From Rhizobium anhuiense (GTDB taxonomy: Bacteria > Pseudomonadota > Alphaproteobacteria > Rhizobiales > Rhizobiaceae): 32,910 bases of DNA. A program made the position numbers and the translations under genes. The stretch is from positions 1 through 32,910 of the forward strand of contig NZ_ML133548.1 of assembly GCF_003985145.1 (NCBI RefSeq), in the 5' to 3' direction. This document shows, in pieces, positions 1 through 7,993 of this stretch (positions within the stretch are counted from its first letter, which is position 1; every line of letters starts with the position of its first letter). Under the pieces are notes generated by a model. That model searched no databases, was not told the origin of the DNA, and saw nothing but the letters and a program-made list of their open reading frames with translations.

Positions 1-729
1 CACTATATGGGCTGCTCGACCTTTTCGAACTTCACCGTGTTGCCGGAGATCGCCCTTGCCAAGGTCAATCCCGACGCCCCCTTCGACAAGATCTGCTACA
101 TCGGCTGCGGCGTCACCACCGGCATCGGCGCGGTCATCAACACCGCCAAGGTCGAGATCGGTTCGACGGCGATCGTCTTCGGCCTTGGCGGCATCGGTCT
201 CAACGTGCTGCAGGGCCTGAAGCTTGCCGGCGCCGACATGATCATCGGCGTCGATATCAACAGTGATCGCAAGGAATGGGGCGAAAAGTTCGGCATGACC
301 CACTTCGTCAATCCGAAGGAGGTCGGTGACGACATCGTGCCCTATCTGGTCAACCTGACCAAACGCAACGGCGACCTGATCGGCGGCGCCGACTATACCT
401 TCGACTGCACCGGCAACACCAAGGTGATGCGCCAGGCGCTGGAAGCCAGCCATCGCGGCTGGGGCAAGTCCATCATCATCGGCGTGGCCGGCGCCGGCCA
501 GGAGATCTCCACCCGTCCGTTCCAGCTGGTCACCGGCCGCAACTGGATGGGCACCGCCTTCGGCGGCGCCCGCGGGCGCACCGACGTGCCGAAGATCGTC
601 GACTGGTACATGCAGGGCAAGATCCAGATCGATCCGATGATCACCCACACCATGCCGCTCGAAGACATCAACAAGGGCTTTGAGCTGATGCATTCCGGCA
701 AGAGCATCCGCGGCGTCGTCGTGTACTGA
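1..729 (+). CDS. frmA: S-(hydroxymethyl)glutathione dehydrogenase (class III alcohol dehydrogenase), 3' part
   Basis: The reading frame is open from the first base, so the gene begins upstream; about 242 C-terminal residues of a family of roughly 370 are seen. The enzyme oxidises S-hydroxymethylglutathione, the spontaneous adduct of formaldehyde and glutathione, with NAD+. The fragment starts at the HYMGCSTF segment typical of this class, contains the zinc-ligand stretch GCGVTTGIGAV and the NAD-binding glycine motif GLGGIGL (about residue 61 of the fragment), and ends in the usual GKSIRGVVVY-like tail. The N-terminal zinc ligands lie outside the window. A housekeeping copy is common, but here it stands beside a locus predicted to release formaldehyde by P450 O-demethylation, which fits. 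Codons are almost all C/G-ending, more so than in the genes that follow. Confidence 0.95.
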   Translation, partial: HYMGCSTFSNFTVLPEIALAKVNPDAPFDKICYIGCGVTTGIGAVINTAKVEIGSTAIVFGLGGIGLNVLQGLKLAGADMIIGVDINSDRKEWGEKFGMTHFVNPKEVGDDIVPYLVNLTKRNGDLIGGADYTFDCTGNTKVMRQALEASHRGWGKSIIIGVAGAGQEISTRPFQLVTGRNWMGTAFGGARGRTDVPKIVDWYMQGKIQIDPMITHTMPLEDINKGFELMHSGKSIRGVVVY

Positions 730-752
730 CAAATCGCATTATGGGGAGTGAC

Positions 753-2327
753 ATGTTTATAGGTTCGCCACGAGAGCGGTTCGAGGGGGAAGCACGCGTC
801 GCGATGACGCCGGACAGCGCCACCCAGCTTCAGAAACTCGGATATCACTGTGCCATCGAAACGGGCGCCGGCAAACTTGCCGGCTTCTCCGACGACGCCT
901 ATCGCGCAGTTGGCGTTACGGTCGTCGACAGCATTGACGCACTTTATGCAAGCGTAGACGTCATCGCTCAGGTGCGGCCGCCCGAAGCGAACGACCTAGC
1001 AAGGCTTTCGGCAAGCAAGACGCTGATCTCCTTCTTCTATCCTGCGCAAAACAAAGAGCTTCTCGAGCAGGCGAAGACGACCGGCGCAAACGTGGTTGCC
1101 ATGGACATGGTGCCGCGCATTTCGCGCGCCCAGAAGATGGACGCGCTGTCTTCCATGGCCAACATCGCCGGCTATCGCGCCGTGATCGAGGCCGGCAATA
1201 ATTTCGGCCGCTTCTTCACCGGCCAGGTGACCGCGGCCGGCAAGATCCCGCCAGCCAAAGTTCTGGTCATTGGCGCCGGCGTCGCCGGTCTGGCCGCCGT
1301 CGGCACCAGCATCTCGCTCGGCGCCATCACCTATGCATTCGACGTTCGACCGGAAGTGGCCGAGCAGATCGAATCGATGGGTGCCGAATTCGTCTTCCTC
1401 GACTTCAAGGAACAGCAGCAGGACGGCGCGGCGACGGGTGGCTATGCATCGCCGTCGAGCCCCGAATTTCGCGAAGCGCAATTGAAAAAGTTCCGCGAGA
1501 TCGCGCCGGACATCGACATCGTCGTCAGCACCGCGCTGATCCCGGGCCGCGACGCGCCGAAGCTCTGGCTTGCCGACATGGTCGCCGCGATGAAGCCGGG
1601 CTCCGTGGTCGTCGACCTTGCGGCGGAACGCGGCGGGAATTGCGACCTGACTGTTCCGGATCAGAAGATCGTTTCTGAGAACGGCGTCACCGTCATCGGC
1701 TATACCGATTTCCCGAGCCGCATGGCCGCGCAAGCCTCGACCCTCTATTCGACGAACATCCGCCATATGATGACGGACCTGACGCCGAAGAAGGATGGCG
1801 TTCTCGTCCATAACATGGAAGACGATGTTATTCGCGGAGCCACTGTGGCGTTCCAGGGCGAGATCACCTATCCGCCACCGCCGCCGAAGATCCAGGCGAT
1901 TGCAGCCCAGAAACGACAAGAAAAGCCCAAGGAGTTGACGCCGGAAGAACGGCGTGCAGCAGAAGCTTCCGCCTTCAAGTCGGCAACGCGGCAGCAGGTC
2001 GGCCTGCTCGTCGTCGGCGGTGTTCTCATGGCGCTTATCGGCGCCTATGCACCGTCGGCCTTCATGGGCCACTTCATCGTCTTCGCGCTTTCCTGCTTCG
2101 TCGGCTTCCAGGTCATTTGGGGTGTTAGCCATTCGCTGCATACGCCGCTGATGGCCGTGACCAATGCGATTTCCGGGATCATCATCATCGGTGCGTTGCT
2201 GCAGGTCACTGCAGGCGGCTGGCTGGTGACCGCCCTTGCCGCCGTTTCGGTGGCGATCGCCACCATCAACATCGTTGGCGGCTTCATGGTCACGCGGCGC
2301 ATGTTGAACATGTTCCAAAAGTCGTGA
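753..2327 (+). CDS. pntA: NAD(P) transhydrogenase subunit alpha
   Basis: Alpha subunit of the inner-membrane proton-translocating transhydrogenase, which drives NADH + NADP+ to NAD+ + NADPH at the cost of the proton gradient. The 524-residue protein has the whole soluble NAD-binding domain I (start MFIGSPRERF, matching the family start; Rossmann motif GAGVAGLAA near residue 173; AAERGGNCDLT loop) and then about four membrane helices of domain II (residues about 415-520). It is therefore the fused, E. coli-like form rather than the split PntAA/PntAB form. I chose the ATG at 753 because GGGGAG stands 4 bases upstream and it gives the family's N-terminus; the in-frame ATG at 741 has no ribosome binding site. 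It lies 23 bases after frmA and 22 before pntB. Confidence 0.96.
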   Translation: MFIGSPRERFEGEARVAMTPDSATQLQKLGYHCAIETGAGKLAGFSDDAYRAVGVTVVDSIDALYASVDVIAQVRPPEANDLARLSASKTLISFFYPAQNKELLEQAKTTGANVVAMDMVPRISRAQKMDALSSMANIAGYRAVIEAGNNFGRFFTGQVTAAGKIPPAKVLVIGAGVAGLAAVGTSISLGAITYAFDVRPEVAEQIESMGAEFVFLDFKEQQQDGAATGGYASPSSPEFREAQLKKFREIAPDIDIVVSTALIPGRDAPKLWLADMVAAMKPGSVVVDLAAERGGNCDLTVPDQKIVSENGVTVIGYTDFPSRMAAQASTLYSTNIRHMMTDLTPKKDGVLVHNMEDDVIRGATVAFQGEITYPPPPPKIQAIAAQKRQEKPKELTPEERRAAEASAFKSATRQQVGLLVVGGVLMALIGAYAPSAFMGHFIVFALSCFVGFQVIWGVSHSLHTPLMAVTNAISGIIIIGALLQVTAGGWLVTALAAVSVAIATINIVGGFMVTRRMLNMFQKS

Positions 2328-2349
2328 CGCCAGCCCGGGGTATAGAACT

Positions 2350-3723
2350 ATGTCTATCGGTATCCAGACCGCGGCTTACATCGCCGCATCCGTTCTCTTC
2401 ATCCTTTCGCTCGGCGGTCTTTCCGGTCAGGAAAGCGCCAAGCGCGCCGTATGGTACGGCATATCAGGCATGGCAATAGCCGTGCTCGCGACCATTCTTG
2501 GGCCGGGCGTCGGGCTTTCCGTCGTCCTGATCATCATGCTTGCCTTTGGTGCTGTCATCGGCACGTTGTTGGCACAGCGCGTCGAAATGACCGGCATGCC
2601 GCAACTCGTGGCGGCGCTACACTCCTTTGTGGGCCTCGCTGCGGTACTGATCGGCGTCAACTCCGACATGACGGCACATGAGTTCGCCACCAATGCGGAA
2701 AAGATCATCCATGAAGTGGAAATCTTCCTTGGCGTGTTCATCGGTGCGGTAACCTTCACCGGCTCGATCATCGCTTATGGCAAACTTTCTGGCCATATCG
2801 GCGGCAAGGCACTTATCCTGTCCGGCCGGCACATATTCAATATCCTGATGGTGCTCGGGTCGTTTGTGCTGATGATCGGGTACATGAATGGCGCAGGTGC
2901 ATGGACCCTCTACCTGATGACGCTGATCGCCTTTGTCATCGGCGCTCATCTCGTCATGGCCATCGGCGGCGCCGATATGCCGGTCGTGGTTTCGATGCTC
3001 AACTCCTATTCCGGCTGGGCGGCCGCGGCGACGGGCTTCCTGCTCGGCAACGACCTGTTGATCGTAACCGGAGCTCTCGTCGGCTCGTCGGGCGCGATCC
3101 TCTCCTACATCATGTGTAAGGCGATGAACCGCCAGTTCCTGTCGGTCATTCTCGGCGGCTTCGGCAATGCCTCGGCCCCGACGATGGTCGTCGAGGGCGA
3201 ACAAGTTGCCATCGATGCCGAAGGTGTTGCCGCAGCGCTCAACGATGCCGACTCGGTGATCATCGTTCCGGGTTACGGCATGGCGGTTGCGCAGGCCCAG
3301 AGTGCGGTTTCGGAACTCACTCGCAAGCTGCGCGCCGCCGGAAAGCAGGTGCGCTTTGCGATCCATCCGGTCGCAGGTCGGCTGCCCGGCCACATGAACG
3401 TCCTGCTGGCGGAAGCAAAGGTCCCTTACGACATTGTATTGGAGATGGACGAGATCAACGACGACTTCCATGAAACCGATGTCGTCATCGTCATCGGCTC
3501 GAACGACATCGTCAATCCGGCGGCACAGGAAGATCCGAACTCGCCGATCGCAGGCATGCCCGTGCTCGAGGTCTGGAAAGCCAAGCAGGTTTTCGTCTCC
3601 AAGCGTGGCCAGGGCACCGGCTATTCCGGTATCGAGAACCCCCTGTTCTTCAAGGAAAACACCCGCATGTACTACGGCGACGCCAAGGAGTCGGTCAACG
3701 GCCTGCTTCCGAAGCTGGCCTGA
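2350..3723 (+). CDS. pntB: NAD(P) transhydrogenase subunit beta
   Basis: Beta subunit of the transhydrogenase. The 457-residue protein begins with a long hydrophobic domain II (about eight membrane segments within residues 1-260) and ends with the NADP(H)-binding domain III, where the family signature GYGMAVAQAQ appears near residue 308 and the RGQGTGYSGIENPLF loop near the C-terminus. The length equals that of typical PntB (about 460). It follows pntA after 22 bases and is surely co-transcribed. NADPH from this complex could feed the ferredoxin reductase or the folate enzymes encoded nearby; that link is inference, because pntAB is also a common housekeeping operon. Confidence 0.97.
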   Translation: MSIGIQTAAYIAASVLFILSLGGLSGQESAKRAVWYGISGMAIAVLATILGPGVGLSVVLIIMLAFGAVIGTLLAQRVEMTGMPQLVAALHSFVGLAAVLIGVNSDMTAHEFATNAEKIIHEVEIFLGVFIGAVTFTGSIIAYGKLSGHIGGKALILSGRHIFNILMVLGSFVLMIGYMNGAGAWTLYLMTLIAFVIGAHLVMAIGGADMPVVVSMLNSYSGWAAAATGFLLGNDLLIVTGALVGSSGAILSYIMCKAMNRQFLSVILGGFGNASAPTMVVEGEQVAIDAEGVAAALNDADSVIIVPGYGMAVAQAQSAVSELTRKLRAAGKQVRFAIHPVAGRLPGHMNVLLAEAKVPYDIVLEMDEINDDFHETDVVIVIGSNDIVNPAAQEDPNSPIAGMPVLEVWKAKQVFVSKRGQGTGYSGIENPLFFKENTRMYYGDAKESVNGLLPKLA

Positions 3724-4121
3724 GAGCTTGATGATCTCCGCTTCCGACTGGAGACATTTTCTCAAAGAAACATGTGCGCGCCAGCCGTAAGCCCGTCACG
3801 GCAGGCTCGCCGTTGTGCGCTCGGCCCCTCCCAAATTCGTCCGACCATGACCATGCGATAGCGAAAGTGGCAATCGACATATGGATACGGGTTGCGCGAC
3901 AAAGGATTTGGGAGCAGGGCCGCTGGCGATCTCGAAATCTGGCCCGATTGAGGGGCGCGGACCGCCTCCCCAGTCGTCAGCGCGCGACAGCGCTGAGACG
4001 GGTACGCCCACATGCGGTTAAGGCGGCTCGAACGATCTACCCTGGATGGCGAAGTATGGCACAGGGCCAATTGCAGGCTGAGCCGATCGAATAAAGGGAT
4101 GTTGGGTCGTCAGGTTCGTCC
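3724..4121. other. Intergenic stretch without a supportable gene
   Basis: With the hairpins that follow, this stretch separates pntB from the end of the converging P450 operon. Short frames exist on both strands, but none has a ribosome binding site, a recognisable motif or the local codon bias, so I call no gene. A weak inverted repeat (TCTCC ... GGAGA, about 3736-3754) lies close behind the pntB stop and may help end that transcript; it lacks a T run. Confidence 0.5.
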
Positions 4122-4147
4122 GCCGGGCATTGACTCGTTAGCCCGGC
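4122..4147 (-). terminator. Hairpin downstream of the P450 operon (distal)
   Basis: Perfect 7-base inverted repeat GCCGGGC / GCCCGGC with a 12-base loop, about 50 bases past the ferredoxin stop codon in the direction of transcription. No T tract follows, so it may protect or end the transcript by a factor-dependent route instead of being an intrinsic terminator. Confidence 0.4.
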
Positions 4148-4168
4148 AGCATTGGCAAATAGTCCTCG

Positions 4169-4195
4169 AGATCCGCCCGTGATGCGAGCGGATCT
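4169..4195 (-). terminator. Hairpin just behind the ferredoxin gene
   Basis: Perfect 8-base inverted repeat AGATCCGC / GCGGATCT around an 11-base loop, beginning 4 bases after the ferredoxin stop codon. It is followed on the minus strand by CGAGGACTATTTG, so there is no proper T run. With the second hairpin at 4122-4147 it makes a tandem pair at the end of the operon. Confidence 0.5.
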
Positions 4196-4199
4196 ATTG

Positions 4200-4520
4200 T
4201 TAATCTTCGGGGGCGATGCGAACGACGATTCCACTGAGAGTCTCGTCAAAGGGGATCTGACAGGAAAGCCGCGAGTTCTCTTGGCGGTAGTCGGAGCCTT
4301 CCAGCAACTCACTCTCGTCGATCGAGGGCTCTGCCAGAGTTGCGCTCTTCGGTAGCTCCTCGACGTAGAGGTGGCAGGTGGCACAGGAAAGGCACCCGCC
4401 ACACATTGCGAGCAGCTCATCAAAGCCCGCGCCTCGGATGTTCTCCATCAGCGACGCGCCCACCCTTCCCTCGAAACTATGCAGCTCTCCATCTCGCGTA
4501 CGCACTGATATCATAGACAT
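4200..4520 (-). CDS. [2Fe-2S] ferredoxin, putidaredoxin/adrenodoxin type
   Basis: Small electron carrier, 106 residues, the usual size for the family. Cys40, Cys46 and Cys49 (C-x5-C-x2-C, in CGGCLSCATCH) with Cys87 (RLSCQI) are the expected cluster ligands; Cys43 is an extra cysteine inside the loop. The ending LSCQI... and the HLYVEELP strand are those of P450-serving ferredoxins. I chose the ATG at 4520 because GGAGG stands a few bases upstream; the frame is open further upstream but that extension has no homology and overlaps the reductase gene. It is the last gene of the P450 operon, 34 bases after the reductase gene, and most likely passes electrons from that reductase to the P450. Confidence 0.93.
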   Translation of the reverse strand: MSMISVRTRDGELHSFEGRVGASLMENIRGAGFDELLAMCGGCLSCATCHLYVEELPKSATLAEPSIDESELLEGSDYRQENSRLSCQIPFDETLSGIVVRIAPED

Positions 4521-4554
4521 TTTTTCCTCCACTTTCATTCGGACCTCGAATGCC

Positions 4555-5802
4555 TCACAGCACTTCTGGGCCAAGTTCCTTGAGTTGTTTCGATGTGTCC
4601 GCCAAGGCGTCGCGGTCGATCCTCGCTGAGCTATCGACAAGCTTTCGTCCTTGCACGTAGTCGCGGGATGCATTGACGCAATCGAGGGCCAGAACCGCCC
4701 CGTCCTTCAGATAAATAACGCTGAAGCTCCGACTGGAGGGATTGCCGCGCGTCACCACGCTGTCAAAGCCGTAGTTGAGACCGATGGTCTGCATTCTCAA
4801 ATCGTATTGATTGGACCAGAACCAGGGCGTTGCATCGTAGGGCTTGAGTTCGCCGCAGATCGCCTTCGCGGCAGTCGTCGCCTGATCCGTCGCGTTCTGC
4901 ACAGATTCAATGCGAATACCGCGGCCATGTCTAAGCCGGGCGCAGTCTCCAATGCAGTAAATGTCCGGCAGGGATGTCCGGCATAACTCATCGATATCCA
5001 CACCGTTTGAGCCTTCCGCGCCCGCCTCGATCAGTGGGCCGGCCGAAGGGACAATGCCTATACCGACCACGACGATATCGGCTGGGATCTTCTCGCCGGT
5101 CGCAAGCACCACGTTCTTGACGCGGCCGTTGGAACCTTCCAGCGAACCGACACCGCAGTTGAGGCGGATGTCGACGCCATGTGCGCGATGCTCAGCTTCG
5201 TAGAACCTCGATACCGTTTCCCCCGCCACGCGCGCGAGCACGCGGTCGAGCGCCTCGACCAAAGTGACCTCCTTGCCGATCTCTCGGAACACGGCTGCCG
5301 CTTCGAGACCGACATAACCGCCGCCGACGATCACGATCCTTTCGGCGCCGGGAAGGCCTTCGACGAGCGCGTCGCAATCTGCCTTGTTGCGTATATAGCA
5401 GATTCCGGCCAACTCGCTGCCTGAGCAGGAAAGCTTCCTCGGTTCGCCACCAGCCGCCCACACGAGCCTGCCGTAGGAGAAGCGTTCGCCCAGGTCGGTG
5501 ACGACGACATGGGCTGCCGCATCGACGGTGGTCACACGCCTGCCCAGCATCAGTTCCACCTGCCGGGAGGTCCAGAAGTCCCCCGGCCTCAGATGCATCC
5601 TTTCGAAGGATTTCTTGCCTGCGAGATATTCCTTCGAAAGCGAAGGGCGGTCGTAGGGAACTTCCGCCTCAGCGCCGATCAGGGCAATGCGTCCGGTGAA
5701 CCCGGACTGCCTGAGCGCCGCCGCTGACTGCGAGCCGCCATGTCCGCCGCCGACGATGATGCAGTCGAAGAAGCCATTGTGATGCTCCTGCGTCATTGTC
5801 AC
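4555..5802 (-). CDS. FAD-dependent ferredoxin reductase, putidaredoxin-reductase type
   Basis: Flavoprotein that moves electrons from NAD(P)H to the neighbouring ferredoxin. The 415-residue length is normal for the family. An FAD-binding GxGxxG motif (IIVGGGHGGSQSA, residues 15-27), the PYDRPSLSKEYL segment (about 49-60), a second dinucleotide motif for NAD(P)H (IVIVGGGYVGLEAA, about 156-169) and the IYCIGDCAR FAD-phosphate motif can all be read. The probable start is the GTG at 5802, whose GTGA overlaps the stop of the cupin gene by 4 bases; an ATG two codons downstream (5796) is the alternative. The overlap implies translational coupling inside the operon. Which pyridine nucleotide it prefers cannot be judged by eye. 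Confidence 0.94.
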   Translation of the reverse strand: MTMTQEHHNGFFDCIIVGGGHGGSQSAAALRQSGFTGRIALIGAEAEVPYDRPSLSKEYLAGKKSFERMHLRPGDFWTSRQVELMLGRRVTTVDAAAHVVVTDLGERFSYGRLVWAAGGEPRKLSCSGSELAGICYIRNKADCDALVEGLPGAERIVIVGGGYVGLEAAAVFREIGKEVTLVEALDRVLARVAGETVSRFYEAEHRAHGVDIRLNCGVGSLEGSNGRVKNVVLATGEKIPADIVVVGIGIVPSAGPLIEAGAEGSNGVDIDELCRTSLPDIYCIGDCARLRHGRGIRIESVQNATDQATTAAKAICGELKPYDATPWFWSNQYDLRMQTIGLNYGFDSVVTRGNPSSRSFSVIYLKDGAVLALDCVNASRDYVQGRKLVDSSARIDRDALADTSKQLKELGPEVL

Positions 5803-6353
5803 GACTTTCTTTCAGCACCGATGAGGACGAAGCACATGGTCGCGGGCTTGTCGCCCTTGTTGCGCCAGGCATGGCGCGTGCCGCATTGGACGACGACGTC
5901 GCCCTGCTTCAGTAGCGTTTCGGCGCCGTCATCGAGTTCAAGCCACACTTCACCGTCGAGTACGATGTCATAGTCGATGGTATCTGTAGTGTGCATCCCG
6001 GGTGCATCAGGCTCGAACGCCTGGATCAGGCCGGGGATGTGCATCGCCTGTTCCTCAATCGCGGCCGCTGGATCGACGGTTGCGAATACCGAGTCTGGCG
6101 GAAAGACGACGATCATCAGCTTCGTCTGGCCCGGTTCGGGGGTGATCAGGATTTGCGGCGGCGCCTGCTCCGCATGACTTTGCGGAAGGCTGGGTTTCGC
6201 CGAAGTTGCATAAAGGACCGAAGTAAGGTGGCCCGGCACAGAGCCGTACACATGGGCATTGGGTGCGGGGCCGTCGCTGATGAACACTGACCTGCCGTTA
6301 CTAATCCCTGTGACGACGCGCCGGGGTATGCGCAGTTGCGTTGCCCTATTCAT
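5799..6353 (-). CDS. Cupin-domain protein of unknown activity
   Basis: 184 residues with one C-terminal cupin barrel (about 115-180). Cupin motif 1 reads GMHTTDTIDYDIVLDGEVWLEL and motif 2 GDVVVQCGTRHAWRNKG; His121 and His161 are possible metal ligands, but the second histidine and the glutamate of classical motif 1 are replaced (Asp124, Asp127, Asp129). The first half has no recognised domain. The gene overlaps the aldolase gene upstream by 8 bases and the reductase gene downstream by 4, so it is a tightly embedded operon member. Cupins include ring-cleavage dioxygenases, isomerases and regulators; in this pathway context a catalytic role such as oxygenase or tautomerase is possible, but I cannot name the reaction. 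Confidence 0.85.
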   Translation of the reverse strand: MNRATQLRIPRRVVTGISNGRSVFISDGPAPNAHVYGSVPGHLTSVLYATSAKPSLPQSHAEQAPPQILITPEPGQTKLMIVVFPPDSVFATVDPAAAIEEQAMHIPGLIQAFEPDAPGMHTTDTIDYDIVLDGEVWLELDDGAETLLKQGDVVVQCGTRHAWRNKGDKPATMCFVLIGAERKS

Positions 6354-7014
6354 AGATCAAGCCCTTCGCCTCAAGCTGCGGACGCATGTTGTTAATGTCG
6401 AGGCTCAGTTGGCCTCTCTCGTAGAGGCCGCGCTTTTCGTCTTCCATTTTCTGGCGTTTGCGCGCTTTTTCGAGGACCATCGCGGCCTCATCGCGCTTGA
6501 CGACACAGACACCATCGTCGTCGGCGACGATGACGTCGCCGGGTTCGATGTAGGCTCCGGCGCAGACCACGGAGACCTGGACGTTCGCGAGCGTCTCCTT
6601 GACCGTGCCTTGGGCCGATATTGCCTTCGACCAAACGGGAAAGTTCATGGACCGCAGGTCAGCGACATCGCGTACGCCGGCATCGATCACGAGTCCCAGA
6701 ATTCCGCGAGCCTTGCACGATGTCGCGAGAAGATCGCCGAAATATCCGTCCGTGCACGGCGAAGTTGGTGTGACGACCAGGATGTCGCCGGGCTGCGCGA
6801 CCTCAAGCGCGACATGGATCATCCAATTGTCACCCGGTGGCACCTCGCATGTGAGCGCCGTGCCACCGATGCGCGAGCCCTCGATCACGGGGCGCAGATG
6901 CGGGGCCAGCAATCCCTTCCGGCCTTGCGCTTCATGGACTGTAGCGACGCCGAGCTTACCCAAGGCTTCGCATGTCTCGCGATCCGTTCGCGGTGTCTTG
7001 GTCATTACCTTCAT
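6346..7014 (-). CDS. ligK: RraA-like aldolase, probable 4-carboxy-4-hydroxy-2-oxoadipate aldolase (LigK/HMG aldolase type)
   Basis: 222-residue protein of the RraA/class II pyruvate aldolase family. The family core is visible: GDNWMIHVALEVAQPGDILVV (about 61-81), the GDLLATSCKARG loop (about 93-104) and DAGVRDVADLR (about 111-121), where the Arg-Asp pair is the substrate and metal site of LigK-type aldolases. These enzymes split 4-carboxy-4-hydroxy-2-oxoadipate to pyruvate and oxaloacetate, the last step of the gallate and protocatechuate 4,5-cleavage pathways. RraA-family members have other roles, but the LigJ-type hydratase gene in the same operon makes the aldolase reading the best. Start at 7014: GAGAGG stands 6 bases upstream. 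Confidence 0.82.
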   Translation of the reverse strand: MKVMTKTPRTDRETCEALGKLGVATVHEAQGRKGLLAPHLRPVIEGSRIGGTALTCEVPPGDNWMIHVALEVAQPGDILVVTPTSPCTDGYFGDLLATSCKARGILGLVIDAGVRDVADLRSMNFPVWSKAISAQGTVKETLANVQVSVVCAGAYIEPGDVIVADDDGVCVVKRDEAAMVLEKARKRQKMEDEKRGLYERGQLSLDINNMRPQLEAKGLIYE

Positions 7015-7035
7015 TGGGAACCTCTCGAGATGGAA

Positions 7036-7965
7036 TCAAACGTGATTCAACCAGCCGACCGCGCCTTGGAGGAAACTGCGATCAAACACGCCTGCGGCGC
7101 TGGATCTGGCTGATCCGTCAAGCAGGTTGGCGCGGATCATCAAGTCGACCGTGGTGTCCATGGCACGTTGCGGAATGGACAAATCGCCGGGCCACATACC
7201 CATGTCGCGCATGTAGTGGAGGCCGCGCGAGGCGAGTTCGGTGTCGTCTTTCGTGGTAATGCGCTGGAAAATCGGAAGCGTGATTTCTTCGCGGTTCGGG
7301 TCGTTCGTGATCGAATAGGCCTCGAACAATGCCTTGAGGAAACGGCCGACCACATCACGGTTACCATCCAACCAGCTTTTGCGGCCAATGACAGCGGCGA
7401 AGACGATCTCGGGGATGACATCATTGATCTCGCCGATCAGGTTGTAGCCATCACGTTCAGCCAGGAAATTCCATGGCGCGGGCTGCGGGGCGCAGTCAAT
7501 TTCCCCCGTCTGCAGGGCTTCCCAGCGCTTGGTGTGGATGCCGGCGACTTCGAATTCGTAGTCGCCGGGATACCGCAGGCCTTCCTGGGACAGCAGCATC
7601 TGGGTGTAGATCGCCGTGCCCTCTGTCAGCGACGATGTGCCGACCTTTTTGCCCTTGAGGTCCTCGATCCTCTTGATCGAGGGCTGAGCGACCAGCGACA
7701 TCGGCAGGCGATTGGCATTCGAGGCGATGACCCTGAGTTCGCCGCCTTTGACGAAGTTCGAGACGGCACCTTCAGGTGGCGTTATCGCAAGATCGGCCTC
7801 GCCTTCGACAACCGCGGTGGTCGCCTTGTCGACGGTGCCCATCTTCTTGTATTCGATCACCAGCCCGTGCTTGGCGAAAATTCCATGCTCTTCAGCCACG
7901 AAGACCGGGAGCCAGTTGAACCCTTGCGCCCCGCCTGCGAGGCTTAGACTTTGGCTGGAAGCCAT
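7036..7965 (-). CDS. NMT1/THI5-like periplasmic-binding-fold protein without signal peptide
   Basis: 309 residues with the SsuA/NMT1-type binding-protein fold: a FNWLPVFVAEEHGIFAKHGL opening, ADLAITPPEGAVSNF, and the IEDLKGKKVGTSSLTEGTAIY hinge region. The family mostly contains lipoprotein or periplasmic binding components of ABC importers, but also cytoplasmic enzymes such as 4,5-dihydroxyphthalate decarboxylase. I place the start at the ATG at 7965, which has GGGAG 7 bases upstream and sits 28 bases after the hydratase gene; from there the N-terminus (MASSQSLSLAGGAQGF) has no signal peptide or lipobox. A longer frame would start inside the hydratase gene and adds nothing signal-like. No matching permease or ATPase gene is adjacent. 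A catabolic enzyme or binding protein inside the cell is therefore at least as likely as a transporter part. Confidence 0.8.
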   Translation of the reverse strand: MASSQSLSLAGGAQGFNWLPVFVAEEHGIFAKHGLVIEYKKMGTVDKATTAVVEGEADLAITPPEGAVSNFVKGGELRVIASNANRLPMSLVAQPSIKRIEDLKGKKVGTSSLTEGTAIYTQMLLSQEGLRYPGDYEFEVAGIHTKRWEALQTGEIDCAPQPAPWNFLAERDGYNLIGEINDVIPEIVFAAVIGRKSWLDGNRDVVGRFLKALFEAYSITNDPNREEITLPIFQRITTKDDTELASRGLHYMRDMGMWPGDLSIPQRAMDTTVDLMIRANLLDGSARSSAAGVFDRSFLQGAVGWLNHV

Positions 7966-7993
7966 ATGTTTTCTCCCTGACAATTTCGAGGCT

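Noticed and set aside
996..2318. Long minus-strand frame (440 codons) opposite pntA
   Set aside because: It is the antisense shadow of a well-supported gene; the product is rich in Arg, Asp and His with no motif or ribosome binding site.
2617..3765. Minus-strand frame of 382 codons opposite pntB
   Set aside because: Antisense shadow produced by GC-rich codon bias; no family features.
3762..4094. Overlapping short frames on both strands between pntB and the ferredoxin gene
   Set aside because: No ribosome binding site, no motif, no coding-type base bias on any one frame.
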